DNA of 64,000 bases from Viscum album (GCA_963277665.1 OY728123.1:633824915-633888914), one strand, 5' to 3'. Counted from the stretch's first letter, positions 36,101-47,493 are shown. Made by a program: numbers and translations. Notes: a model not told the origin generated them from the sequence alone.

Positions 36101-37105
36101 TTATTTTCATGGACAAAAGTCCATTAAATAAATATAATCCGACCCTTAGGTGATATGGGTCGACTTTAGTCATCCAATAGGATTTTGATAGGTGTTAGGG
36201 TAATTTTATAATCTTATATTTACCCTTAATTACCCGATTTACCATTAACTATAGTAAATAAAATTTACCATAGTTACTATTCATAGTGCCCAAAAATAAA
36301 AAATAGCCTATTAACATAATTTGGACACACTGATTCTGAATATGGAATCCATTTTTCAAAATTCAAAACATATAAGTTGCAGTAATTAATTTATAATAAA
36401 TCCCGTTGTTAAGAAAACAGGTTTTAGAAGTTAAAACATTGTCAAAGATTGAAATGTTTTTACCTATGAATTCAATGTGAAATTAATGATAATGACATAT
36501 ATTATATTAAATGGTAAAAATATATTCTATTTATACTTTAAAACCATTAAATATTATAATTTATCCACATAAATTATCTCAATGAAAAACGTTTTTTTTA
36601 ATTAAAAATTACAGTATTTTACTATTCATCCAAATATGAAAGTTATCAGAAAAATATCAAATATTTATCCAAAATAAATTTTTATACCCTGATTCAAAAG
36701 AAGAATTTTATTTTGTCAAATTGAACTTATAAACATGTCAAAAACTAGATTTAATGTGTGTGTGCCATCAAAAGGCCGCAAAACTGTATTTTTTGAAAAA
36801 TATTTCTTTTATCCAAAAAACCGATTTTGCTTTTATACCACATTCTAGAAAATGTATAAGTTGAATTAAAATGTTATAAAATTCAAAATTAAGTTATTAC
36901 TATTTATAATGGCTAGTTTTAATAATATTTTAATAGCATGTCATTGTTTAGTGAAACTCGGTATTGCGTACGATGCAAGCTATCGAGGAAGGCCGCAGTT
37001 GCGTGTAAAGAAAGCCAAGCTAGTTTTCTGTGTAGTGAAAGATTCCTTTGATGATTTATATAACATTAAAACAAAATATTTCTCATAAAAGTCTCGGGTG
37101 TTACA
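33113..37105 (-). repeat. 3' LTR of the nested gypsy (3993 bp)
   Basis: Plus strand runs from TATAACGACCCATAC to GTCTCGGGTGTTACA. Matches 41846-45840 end to end. Very AT-rich except for two GC-rich ~45-bp motifs near 34731-34778 and 34914-34963. Confidence 0.94.
34731..34963. repeat. Paired GC-rich core motifs in the gypsy LTR
   Basis: GTGGAGACGGTATTCCGTAC followed by ATACGCACG at 34741-34769, and the same motif at about 34926-34954 (GTGGAGACGGTATTCCCTAC, then GTATGCACG). In the other LTR the pair lies at 43472-43501 and 43659-43688, where the second copy reads CGTACGTACGCACGCGCG. It stands out as nearly the only CpG-dense DNA in the LTR, is palindromic around CGTACG, and can still be traced in decayed LTRs A (about 5490, 5680) and B (about 9645, 9830). 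Confidence 0.7.
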
Positions 37106-37121
37106 TTCTACCCCCCTTAAA
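37106..37121 (-). promoter_or_regulatory. Polypurine tract of the nested gypsy
   Basis: Minus strand TTTAAGGGGGGTAGAA immediately precedes the TGTAACACC start of the 3' LTR. It would prime plus-strand DNA synthesis. Confidence 0.88.
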
Positions 37122-37144
37122 ATGAATTTCTCCCTCGAAATTCG

Positions 37145-37525
37145 TCACTTTATAACAAACAGATGAGGATACCTCTCCCTCATCATATCCTCAAGCTCCC
37201 ATATAACTTTTTCTAATTGGTTGTTCCTCCATAAAACTTTCACCAAGAGAGTGGTCTTGTTTCGTAGTAATTTTTCGCTACGATCCAAAATATCTATCGG
37301 TTGTTCTTCAAAAGAAAGATCTTGCTCCAGTGGTACAAATTCTGAGCTGAGTACATGTGAAGGGTCAGGTATGTACTTTCTTAGGAGAGATACATGGAAC
37401 ACATCATGTAATTGAGAGAGATTCAGTGGAAGCGCCAATCGATAAGCTACCTTCCCAACACGATCCAGTATTTCGAAAGGACTGATATATCTAGGTCTCA
37501 ACTTCCCCTTCTTTCCAAATCTCAC
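37145..37525 (-). pseudogene. Gypsy integrase C-terminus and chromodomain-like end
   Basis: An open piece of 126 codons: MRFGKKGKLRPRYISPFEI, then RVGKVAYRLALP, LHDVFHVSLLRKYIPDPSHVL and, at the end, PIDILDRSEKLLRNKTTLLV with KVLWRN, WELEDMMRERYPHLF. The first part is the integrase GPY/F-region continuation. The last ~50 residues are the chromodomain-like tail of Tekay-type chromoviruses, which in this group is thought to steer integration to heterochromatin. It ends at the expected pol stop. A frame break separates it from the integrase core upstream. Insertion into another repeat fits the proposed targeting, but that is inference. Confidence 0.85.
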
Positions 37526-37546
37526 GACCCTCTTCCAGGGAGATAT

Positions 37547-38715
37547 TCATAAGAACACTTTATCACTCACTTCAAACTCTAGGTCTTTTCTTCGGTTGTT
37601 GGAATAACTTTTATATCGACTCTGAGCTGCTCTTATGTGTTGTTGAATAGATATGACCATTTCTGACATTTCATCAATGAGATCAGGTCCTAATAGCTTT
37701 CTTTCCCTGACTTCATCCCAGAAAGTTGGAGTCCTGCATTTCTTTCCATAGAGAGCTTCATAAGGAGCCATCTGAATAAGGGTGTGAAAGCTATTATTAT
37801 AAGAAAACTCCACCAAAGGTAGGTGTTTATCCCAACCACATTTGAAATCCATAGAGAAAGCTCTCAACATATCTTCTAGAATTTGAATTTTCTCTCAAAC
37901 TGACTGTCTGTCTGAGGATGATAAGCAGTGCTGAAACTCAAATCTGTATCCAGAGTATGCTGAAGACTTCGCTAGAACTTGGAGGTAAATATCAGATCCC
38001 GATCATATATAATAGAAAGTGGTACTCCGTATAATCTTACCACTTACTTTACATATATCCTGGCAAGTTGATCCAGAGAGAAATCCTTTTTAATAGCAAT
38101 GAAGTGTGCAGAATTTGTAAGATGATCAACTATGACCCAGATAGCATTATTGCCTTTGGATGTTTTAGGAAGTCCTGTGACAAAGTCCATCGTGATGTTT
38201 TCCCATTTCCATTCGGGTATGGGTAATGGTTGTAACATCCCCTTAGACTTCTGTCTCTCAGCTTTAACTTGCTGACAATCCATGTATCGAGAGACATATT
38301 CAAAAAAATCACTTTTCATGAAATCCCACCATAAGTACTCTTTCAGGTCCCTATACATCTTCGTGCTTCCAGGATGAATAGATAATGAAGAACTATGAAC
38401 CTCATCCAGCAGCTCTTTCTTTAATTCGGGGATGGGAGGAACACAAACCCGATTCCTAGAATTTATTATCCCATCACAATCAAGGTTGAATTCAGGAACA
38501 TTTCTCACCTTCTTTTGTAACTCTACATCTTCTTTCTGTGCCTCTTTAATCTTCACATGAATAGATGGCTGAACATTCATTTGAGAAAGATACGATTTTC
38601 CCCCATCCATTATAATACCAAGATCCATCCTTTGTAAATCCATAAATATAGGATCTTTTGTGCTCCTCATCATGGATAAGCTAGCATGGTCTTGTCGACT
38701 TAATGCATCTTCCAC
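37547..38715 (-). pseudogene. Gypsy integrase pseudogene, zinc-finger Cys lost
   Basis: Open from 38715 to 38044, then broken, and open again from 37870 to 37547. It shows the RNase H end (MEDALSRQDHA), the N-terminal zinc domain (VHSSSLSIHPGSTKMYRDLK, then YMDCQQVK), and the core. TMDFVTGLP has the first Asp, SDRDLIFTSKF (about 38000) the second, and HPQTDSQFERKF (about 37900) the Glu. The HHCC zinc site is damaged: the first Cys of C-x-x-C is Tyr (38284-38286). LPLVEFSYNNSFHTLIQMAP and EALYGKKCRTP follow. Frame breaks between 38044 and 37870 inactivate it. Confidence 0.87.
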
Positions 38716-39298
38716 CTCGTTTGCTTTCCCAGGGTGGTAATGAATTGAGCAGTCGTATCCTTAATCAGTTCCAACCATCTTTTTTGGCACATATTCAGCT
38801 CCTTCTGTGTGAAAATATACTTTAAACTTTATGATCAGTATAAATGTCACACCTTTCTCCACAAAGATAACGCCTCCAAATATTTAATGCAAATATTACT
38901 GCAGCTAACTCCAAATCATGAGTTGGGTAATTTTTCTCATGGATTTTCAACTGTCAGGAGGCATAAGCTATCACAATATCATTTTGCATGAGAACACATC
39001 CTAGTCCCTTCTTGGATGCATCACTGTAGATCACAAACCTTTCTCCACTACAAGGAAGTGTGAGTACAGGTGCATTGGATAACCTTCTTTTCATCTCCTT
39101 GAAATTATCTTCACATTCATCCGTCCACACGAACTTAACTCCTTTTCAAGTCAACCTAGTTAGTGGATTAGATAATCGTGAAAACACTTTCACAAAACGT
39201 CGATAATATCCAGCCAAACCGAGAAATAATCAGATCTCAGTTACTATTGTTGGTCTCGACCATCTTTCGATAACCTCTATTTTTTATGGATACACAGA
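38716..39298 (-). pseudogene. Gypsy RNase H pseudogene
   Basis: With several stops, the minus-strand translation includes FLGLAGYYRRFVKVFSRLSN, PLTRLT, FVWTDECEDNFKEMKRRL, APVLTLP, VIYSDASKKGLGCVLMQN (catalytic Asp kept), [23 protein letters not shown] (Glu kept). The section after FKYLEA is shifted and poorly conserved. It belongs to the pol of the nested gypsy and lies between RT and integrase in the normal order. Confidence 0.82.
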
Positions 39299-40200
39299 TT
39301 ACCCCACTTTTGAGATAATGTGACCCAAAAATGCAACTTTTTGTAGCCAAAATTCACACTTGGTAAATTGGGAATAAAGCTTCTCATTTCTCAGGGTCTT
39401 CAATATAATTCTCAAGTGATCTTCATGTTCTTCCTTGCTCTTTGAATAGACAAGAATATCGTCTATGAAGACTACCATAAATTGATCAAGGTAGTCTCTA
39501 AAGACTCTATTCATCAGATCCATGAAGATAGCAGGGGAATTAGTAAGACAAAATGGCATCCCTATAAATTCATAGTGTCCATACCTTGTATGGAATGCCG
39601 TCGTTGGTATATCCTCCCTTTTGACCCTTAATTGATGATACCCTGAATGAATATCAATCTTGGAAAAGTATAGAGCTCCGGGTAGTTGGTCAAATAGGTC
39701 ATCAATGTGTGGGAGAGGATATTTGTTCTTGATAGTGATCTAATTAAGTTCTCGATAATCAATGCGGAGTCTCATTGATCCATCTTTCTTCATAACAAAC
39801 AGAACATGTGCTCCCCAGGGTGACACGCTAGGGTATATGAGTCCCTTATCATGATTATCTTGGAGTTGCTTCTTCAATTCATTCAACTCAATTGGGGCCA
39901 TTCTATAGGTTGTCTTTGAAATAGGCAAAGCACCTGGTATGAGTTCTATTGAAAACTCAACTTCACGATTTGGTGGAAGACCTGGAAATTCCTCTAGAAA
40001 GACATCATCAAACATCCGTACAACGAGCATATTCTTATTCATGAGTTTCTCTCCAACCATTAGAGACAAATAACATTCACTTAGTGGAATCAAGACCCAT
40101 AAAAGAGAAGGAATTTCCACTGGAAGGATATGTTCTTCATTGCATCGATAGACGATCATAGATTGATCTGGAATATGAAATGTGAATTCCCTTCTTTGGA
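39299..40200 (-). pseudogene. Gypsy reverse transcriptase pseudogene
   Basis: Includes FPGLPPNREVEFSIELIPG, YRMAPIELNELKKQLQ, GLIYPSVSPWGAHVLFVMKK, DGSMRLRIDYRELN; then a TAG (39740-39742) where the family has Lys; then [51 protein letters not shown], and the catalytic [19 protein letters not shown] (FIDD codons at 39458-39469). [11 protein letters not shown] replaces the family's SKIDLRSGYHQ. A TAA follows LGHIISKVG near 39299. Both Asp of the FIDD box remain. The enzyme makes element cDNA; the in-frame stops preclude it here. Confidence 0.9.
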
Positions 40201-40522
40201 AATTGATATGAGCTCCATATAAAGAAATCCAATCCATTCCAAGAATCACATAAAATTCTACTATAGGAAGGATCACAATATTTGAAGGAAGCACTTTCCC
40301 ACAAACTTCAATCGGGGAAGAATTATAAACTTTTGATGCGACTGTTGTTCCATTAGGTGTTGTCACAGCTAACTCAACATCTAATTGTTGAGGTAATACG
40401 GTGATACCCTTATAAAAATCTTCAGAAATAAAAGAGTGGGTGGATCCAGAATCAAATAAAACATTTGCTACTTTAGAGTGGATGGTAAGTGTACCTTTCA
40501 CCACAACGTTATCGTACTCCAC
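40201..40522 (-). pseudogene. Gypsy aspartic protease region
   Basis: Same open frame as the start of RT. VKGTLTIHSKVANVLFDSGS, then THSFISEDF: the D-S-G active site is intact (codons at 40445-40453). VILGMDWISLYGAHINFQRR follows, the usual second conserved block. The frame continues upstream into the zinc-knuckle region but is blocked by TAA at 40577-40579. It would process Gag-Pol inside the particle. Confidence 0.88.
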
Positions 40523-40576
40523 ATCGTTGATAGAAATTGCATGTGACTTTCCTTTGTCTTTAGCCTTATGATTTTT

Positions 40577-41545
40577 TTAATGTCGATCATCATCAACAAC
40601 CCTTGGATTAGGGAATTTATTGGCATAATGCCCCATCTTTTTGCACTTGAAACATTGAAGTGTAGTAGGTTCATTCTGTGGGTCCCTTCCTTTGTTTGCA
40701 TCATTAGACATCTTCTTCCCATCATTGAGGAATTCAAATGCCCAATGACCTTCCTTTCCACATTTGAAACATTTACATGTCCCATTAAGACAACTCCCTC
40801 GATGTTTCTTTCCACACTTTTAGCATAAGGGAAAGCTCGTCTTCTTTTCAGTGCGCTCTTTAGATTTTCCTTTGAATTCCATTTTCCTCTTCTTATCAAA
40901 CCCATATGACTGATAGGTTACTCCAATCTCCATATTGACTTTGAGAGCACATCGAACGATTTCCTTGTAGATATTGAAGTCTCTTATGGCTAACGCCCTT
41001 CGAAGACTTGGTTTTATGCCACTAAAGAATCAATCGTTCTTACTCTCATGTTGGATAAAAATACCAGAAGCGTACCTTGCAAGTATTGTAAAAATTTCTT
41101 CATAGGTACCAACATATTCATCATCATTTTGCTTCAATTCAAGAAACTCTTTCTCCATCTTTGTTCGGAGAATACGAGGGAAGTACTTATTGAAAAATAA
41201 GTTCTTGTACTCGTCCCATTCAATGGACTCAATTTCATCCCTTTTCCTCGTATTCATAATAAGATTCCACCATTCATCAGCATCTCCTTCCAAACGATAC
41301 ACTGCTAGGATGACTTTATCATGTTCAGAAAATTTATGAACTGAAAATATCTTTTCAGTAGTACTAATCCATTGTTCAGAAACTAATGGATCAGTAGACC
41401 TGCTGGAAGAAGGTGGGCGCTGCCTCATGAAGGATTCAACATAATGTTGCTCCTTCCTTTGCTTGTTTGGAAGTCCTGCATGATTCATAGCTTGAGAAAG
41501 TTGTGTGACCATGGCTACAATATTTTTCATTCCATCTCCCATATC
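40577..41545 (-). pseudogene. Gypsy gag pseudogene with two altered zinc knuckles
   Basis: An open piece from 41542 to 41030 holds the retrotransposon gag domain: EQWISTTEKIF, LAVYRLEGDADEWWNLI, IEWDEYKNLFFNKYFPRILR, MEKEFLELKQNDDEYVGTYE, RYASGI. It ends at a stop after HESKND. After frame damage the zinc region follows: KCGKKHRGSC, then CFKCGKEGHWAFEF and CFKCKKMGHYANKF. Both CCHC knuckles have Phe (TTC) instead of the last Cys. The true start may lie a little upstream of 41542. Gag would form the particle and bind RNA; loss of both knuckles would impair RNA binding. Confidence 0.88.
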
Positions 41546-41830
41546 GTTTGGTTGCTCAGGGGGACAATCATTGCATTACCCGTCGCATTCCGCATTAACA
41601 CGGTTCCTTCAGGTTCCAACCATTGAATAAAACCAAGTAGAATAGTGTGAGAAACACTAATTATAATAGATAAACCACATAATCAAGAATAAAATTTCAC
41701 ACTTTGGGTCTTATCATAGGTTATTCATGGTCATTTCTAAAACACTATGATTGTGTTCTATTCTTAGACATTTCCTTAGGGTTCTTACTAAGGCTTTCAC
41801 ATCCTAGTTTCCAAAGGATGACTATACCTT
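41546..41830 (-). other. Leader of the nested gypsy
   Basis: Lies between the primer site and gag on the minus strand. Translation from upstream of 41542 may be in part gag N-terminus (plus strand 41560-41630). No other motif seen. Confidence 0.5.
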
Positions 41831-41844
41831 TCCTCTGATACCAA
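41831..41844 (-). promoter_or_regulatory. Primer-binding site of the nested gypsy, initiator-Met tRNA
   Basis: Minus strand TTGGTATCAGAGGA, almost adjoining the 5' LTR end at 41846. Matches TGGTATCAGAGC except at the last base. Confidence 0.9.
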
Positions 41845-41845
41845 C

Positions 41846-44800
41846 TATAACGACCCATACTTTACATACATTGTTATTAATTCAAAATTGAAGCGTACTT
41901 ATTACAACATATAACAAAAACATGAAAGGACCATATAGGTATAGTGTCTTTAGAAACTGGGAAACATAAACAACTGGTTCATAAAGCGTCTACGCTGTCT
42001 CCCATTTATTTCATCATATCTATAGTCCCTTTTGGCATATCTTACATAATAAGCTTCTTCCTGACCTGGGGAAAGAAAACATACAAAAGGGTGAGCTCAA
42101 ATGCTCTGTAAGGGTAAACAAAAGAAATATCAATCACATCATATTCTTAAGAACATAACATTTTGGAAATCATAACCTGCAAAAGAGAGCATAATTTTAT
42201 AACATGGGATAAATCATAGTAGAGAAATGAAATCCCAATAATCATAACATAAAACATGAAACTTTGTGTCATACACACATAATCATAGAGAATCATTTCG
42301 TATTAGTCAAGACTAATTTCCAAGACTATCTTAGTGGACAAAGTCCATTTATGAACCGAGTTCACTCCTCATTTCAATCCAGTTTCACTAAACCAGTTTA
42401 ACATGCCGTTCCAGCCATGTCTATCTCATGAGATATAAAATCATTACCAAATGCATTGGATGTAGATATAGGTCCCACCCATCTCATAATGATACCATTC
42501 TTATGTGTGCCACAAAATCATAAAAAATACATCATAGCATAACCCATGTAATAAAAATGGGATTCTTAAAAATTGCGACATCATAAAACAAATCATATAA
42601 GATAAAAGAATTCATAAAAATAATTCCATTACAACATAATCAAAAAAATTTAATAATAGGGATAGAAATATAACCCTTTATTATCTCATATGGAAAATAA
42701 TTTTGATAAAACACATGAACTCCATTCTTGAGGAAAATATCCTTTCTACTTCAAAAACACTTTTACTTTCTTAACATGTCATACAATTCTAAACTAAAAG
42801 AAGTTGATTAAAAATAAAAATGAAAACTTCTAAAGGAAGCTTCTTGGAAATAATTTTTTAAAAATCTATTCATTCCGTATATGTTAAAAAACATTCTTCT
42901 CGTACTTTTGTCAGAAAAGTCAAAAAGTACCTCGTATGAAAAACGACAAAAGATTCCTTTCATATATTTTACTAAAAACTCACCGAAGGGTAAAATTGGA
43001 TTTAAAAAATTTCAGGTGGATGGAAAAATATTACATATTTAGGAAACATGGATGTGGATGATAAAATACACCCCAGTAAATTCTGAAGTATAAACAATCT
43101 CGGATAAAAAATGAGATTGTGAGATTTTCCCTTACCTTAGGTCAGATTTGCTTCGTAAGTGTCCGAGACTCCTGTATAATGATTTAAATAATGTTATTGA
43201 CTTATTCAAGAATCATAATTATTTTTAAGATATCATATATATTCATATTCTTAGCTTCTTATTAGTAATATTTCATTACTACTTGTTATTCGGGTGTTTA
43301 TTACTTTTTGTTCTTATGCGTGTTTGTCGAATAAATTCTTATTATTCTCTTCAGGTTATAGATACCTCATTTCCAGAATGTTATGAGTGTAATATATATC
43401 ATATTCATTCATTCAATCCATTTATATAATCATTATGCAATGAAGATCATGTAGAATGAATCGCATCACATCGTGGAGACAGTATTCTGTACGTACGCAC
43501 GAGCGATGATATCATTAACATGATCGTGGAATTGTATTGGAGTCTATGTATACTATTTCGGAATCAATACCAATTTAAAATAATCATATATATTCATTAC
43601 TTTCACCCTTATACCCATCCATGTAATGTGGTGGTGGAAAATAGGTTACAGCACGATGTGGAGACGGTATTCCGTACGTACGCACGCGCGGTGATTTCGT
43701 TTTCCGTAGGATGGATTAGAGGTGAAATAGGGTTGTTTCATATTTATAATAACATATAAGTATATTAGTGATACTGATGTTATTACTTCATAATGAAACA
43801 ACTAAATAAAAGGGAGTATAAGAAGAATGGATCTTGAAGAAAACGGTCGAAGGTATTACCTCTTTCTCGAAGTGCCTCTTTTAAACTTTCTCTTAAGGCA
43901 CTAGAGTTGGTCTTTAGATAAGACCAGTACCACTAGTAGGTTTCTAAAGAAGTGGGGAAGTGAAATGGGCAGGGGTTTTCTGAGCTTGAAGGATCAAAGT
44001 AGTGTGAGGAAGAGAGGGAGGTGGTTCCCTTTTATAAAGGAGAAGAGGGGCACCTTTGGAAATATAACAAATATTAGTTTATATTAAATCCCAAACCCAC
44101 ATAAAAACTTCCACAATGACTCATATCCTAAGATTAGATGAGATAGGGTTGTAATCTCATTGAGAAATAAAATTTAGACATGTTAGGTATTTATTTTAAA
44201 CATTATCAACTCGATTTATCCTTATTTATCAATTTAATTTTATTTGTGGTAATAATATTCTAAATTATAAATTATTATAAATAATTAAATATGTGTTGTG
44301 AATTTTCCATAATTTGAAACTTTATGATATTTTAGACCGTATAAATTTTAATTTATCATTTTTAAATATTTTTGTGATTTTTAAACAATTTTATAATATG
44401 TTCTTTTTATAAAATAACAATAGTGTCAATTTTGACACTATTTATTTATTTGAATTAAATAAAATATATACAGAATATATGTTCGAACTAAAAGCTTTAA
44501 TAGATTCATAAAATGTCATATGTATCTAGAAAATTAGTTTAGTGCATTAAATAGTTCTTATAATATTTATTTTAATATTTTTAAAGCATTTTATTTTATA
44601 TTTTAATAAATAAAATAATTTCAACATCACTATTGTGTCTTAATTAATTATAATTATTTAATCCCTAAAAATTCTAAATAAATTTCTATGATTTAGATAA
44701 TTTTATTAGATTTCTTGAGACTATTCAGGTTCGAAGTTTCATTAAGTTTATCACCAAATTAAAATTATTATACTTATAAGATTTAAGAAAGTGACATGTT

Positions 44801-45840
44801 GTTACATTCTTTAGTTTTAATAATAATTAAATGATTTTTATGGAAAAGAGTCCATTAAATGAATTTAATCTGATACTTACGTGATATGGGTCGTCTTTTA
44901 GTCATCAAATAGTATTTTGGCAGGTGTTAGGGTAATTTTATAATCTTATATTTACCCTTAATTACCCGATTTAGCTTTAACTATGGTAAATAAAATTTAT
45001 CGTAGTTACTATTCATAATGCTTAAAAATAAAAAGTAGCCTATTAACATAATTTGGACCCACTGATTCTGAATATGTAATCCATTTTTAAAAATTCAAAA
45101 CATATAAGTTTCAGGAATTAATTTAAAACAAATCTCGTTGTTAAGAAAACAGGTTTTAGAAGTTAAAACATTGCCAAAGATTGAAATGTTTTTACCTATG
45201 AATTCAATGTGAAATTAATGCTAATTACATAAATTATATTAAATGGTAAAAATATATTCTATTTATACTTTAAAACCATTCAATATTCTAATTTATCCAT
45301 ATAAATTATCTCAATGAAAAAAGTTGTTTTTAATTAAAAATTAGCGTATTTTTACTATTCATCGAAATATGAAAGTTATCAGAAAAATATCAATAATTTA
45401 TCGAAAGTAAATTTTTATACCCACATTCAAAAGAAGAATTTTATTTTGTCAAAATGAACATATAAACTTGTCAAAAACTAGATTTAATGTGGGTGCACCA
45501 TCAAAAGGCTGCAAAACTGTATTTTTTGAAAAATATTTCTTTTATCCAATAAAAACTGATTTTTCTTTTATAACTCATTCTAGAAAATGTATAAGTTGAT
45601 TTAAAGTGTTTTAAAATTCAAAATTCAGTTATTACTATTCATAACGTCTAGTTTTAATAATATTTTAATAGCATATCGTTGTTTAGTGAAACTCGGTATT
45701 ACGTACGACGCAAGCTATCGAGGAAGGCTGCATTTGCATGTAAAGAAAGCCAAGCAAGTGTTGTGTGTAGTGAAATATTCCTTTGAGGATTTATATAACA
45801 TAAAAACAAAATATTTCTCATAAAAGTCTCAGGTGTTACA
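41846..45840 (-). repeat. 5' LTR of the nested gypsy (3995 bp)
   Basis: Plus strand from TATAACGACCCATAC to GTCTCAGGTGTTACA, matching 33113-37105. It keeps the GC-rich paired motif at about 43472 and 43659. Confidence 0.94.
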
Positions 45841-45845
45841 GACTC
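45841..45845 (+). repeat. Target duplication GACTC, right copy
   Basis: Exact partner of 33108-33112. Confidence 0.93.
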
Positions 45846-47059
45846 TGTGGCCAGTATAGTATTTGAAAGAGCACCTTATATGGTTGAACCTATTGATATG
45901 ATCACTAGTGCTGATCTTGAATCCTTAAAGGATGAGCGGAAAGAGTTTTTTAGTACTTCTGTTGCTGAGTTAAAGAGTTGCTTTGTTGAAGAGATTAGAA
46001 ATTTGGAAAAATCTTTTGAACTTTCTCATGGTTGTAATGTATCAATATTTGTGGCAGAGATAGTGGATGATGTTACAGCTTACTAGACTCAAGTATCTAG
46101 ACTGGCAGAGACTGTTGAAATTCTAATGCAATTAGTTATTTCTCTAAATCCAATATGAGTTAAAAATCTCAATCATACAAAGACATATCTTATGTAAAAA
46201 GTTTTGTGAGATCGATGGAGTCAGTATTTGAGGGATTTAAAACTTCTATGAAAGATCATGTCAGTACCCAGGATTCTCAACTGAAAAACTTATCAGTGGG
46301 TTGACCAAAAACATCAAGGAAACTGTAACCTTCTCTATTGGTTATCTTTCTTCACAACCTTGATTGGAATTGGATCAGATTAGAGCTTTGATGAAGGAGG
46401 ATCTTGGTTCAGCATCAACCAGTGGCTCTGTGGACTCATCAGATCTTACCAATGTGGTAACTTCTACTAGGGATACCACTAGAGATATCATGAAGATTGT
46501 TCAAGACTATATGAGATAAGCTTCATCATCTCCGAAAGAAGTGAAAGACAAGGTAGATTTTTATTTCCAAAGGTTTTATACCAAGAATCAACTCAATAAT
46601 CATTTCAAGCTTATGTTAGAAAACATGAAGCTCCCACCAGCCAATCCAGCATTCAGAGAACAAGTCATGAAGCTCAGAGAATTGACACCTGTACTGGACA
46701 AATTCATGGAAAAAAAGGATGATTTCATTTCTTCCATGGAAAGAGGAGGAGGAATCATTATGGATTTCAGAACTCTTCTATTTCCATTCGTACATATTGA
46801 TGCTCGTCCAATGATTATACCTATAGCTTTACCTACCTCTACCTCTACTACTTCTCATGATTAGATGACTCCAGACCAAGGTATTTGAAGCCTTACTCCT
46901 ATTATCACTCAAAGAGCTACAGAATATAGACCAAGAACAATTTCAGTAACTCATCCTCCTTTGATCATCTCTGGTGTTCCTAAGCCTCCACCTGCATCCA
47001 CCACACCTTAATCCTCTTCTGATCCCAAAGGTAAATCTGATGACGAGGATGTGGACTGA
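45846..47059 (+). pseudogene. Extra reading frame after copia pol, 3' part
   Basis: Continues the frame interrupted at 33112: codons GAC-TCT before the nested element and GAC-TCT after it are in register, so the host frame was split exactly. It reads charged, helix-prone sequence (SLKDERKEFFSTSVAELKSC, FVEEIRNLEKSFEL), a repeat in kind of the EEIRKMEDSL segment before the break, which suggests a coiled coil. A second open piece, 46541-46864, includes KVDFYFQRFYTKNQLNNHFK and LDKFMEKKDDFISSMERGGG. A proline-rich tail (SGVPKPPPASTTP) and an acidic end DDEDVD stop at 47057. Stops and frame changes occur in between. Function unknown. Confidence 0.62.
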
Positions 47060-47479
47060 TTTGTGATTAGTATTTTTGATAGGAATCACCTGTATTTATT
47101 TTTTCTTCCTTTAGTATTTCATTGTATCTTTTTACTCCAAGATATATATATGATCATTCTTTGTCTTTCTCTTTGTTACTTCTCTTCTCCTATTATTCCA
47201 TTTTGTCCCACTTTCTTCTAATCACAAAGGTGGAGAAATAATATCTAAGGGAAACATATCCGGAGAAGAAATAATTTATTTTATGTCAAAGGGGGGGTAA
47301 TAATATCTTTTGAGCATTTAATTCATATTCTTTTCCCTCTGATAAATTTGTTTCGTATTTTACCTTTGATATATGTGTTTTGTAATATATTTTTTTCTCA
47401 AATACCATTGGATTTAATGTCATATCATCTGATACATTCATTATTATTTTGGATTATAATATAATAAGTTGTGATTATC
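47060..47479 (+). other. Non-coding 3' region of the copia element with extra polypurine tracts
   Basis: Contains AAAGGTGGAGAAATAA (about 47227) and CAAAGGGGGGGTAATAAT (about 47287) before the main tract at 47480. Several polypurine tracts near the 3' LTR are a reported Sirevirus trait. Confidence 0.55.
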
Positions 47480-47493
47480 AAAAAGGGGGAGAT
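47480..47493 (+). promoter_or_regulatory. Main polypurine tract of the copia element
   Basis: AAAAAGGGGGAGAT lies directly before the TGTTGACC start of the 3' LTR. Confidence 0.88.

Larger units (their letters stand above)
33113..45840 (-). mobile_element. Nested Ty3-gypsy chromovirus (Tekay/Del-like), 12.7 kb
   Basis: Lies on the minus strand inside the copia element. Both LTRs, polypurine tract, primer site and the order gag-protease-RT-RNase H-integrase-chromodomain are present. Read in its own direction it begins TGTAACACC and ends GGGTCGTTATA; both LTRs share the unusual TA end. The chromodomain-like C-terminus and long LTRs suggest the Tekay (Del) clade. The LTRs differ by about 6% over their first ~226 bp (14 differences counted by eye). 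The internal region is only 4740 bp. Stops in gag, pol and RNase H, and lost zinc-binding residues, show it is defective. Confidence 0.92.

Noticed and set aside
43520..43759. Open frame of 79 codons within the nested gypsy LTR
   Set aside because: Lies in LTR sequence; the corresponding stretch of the other LTR does not keep the same protein.
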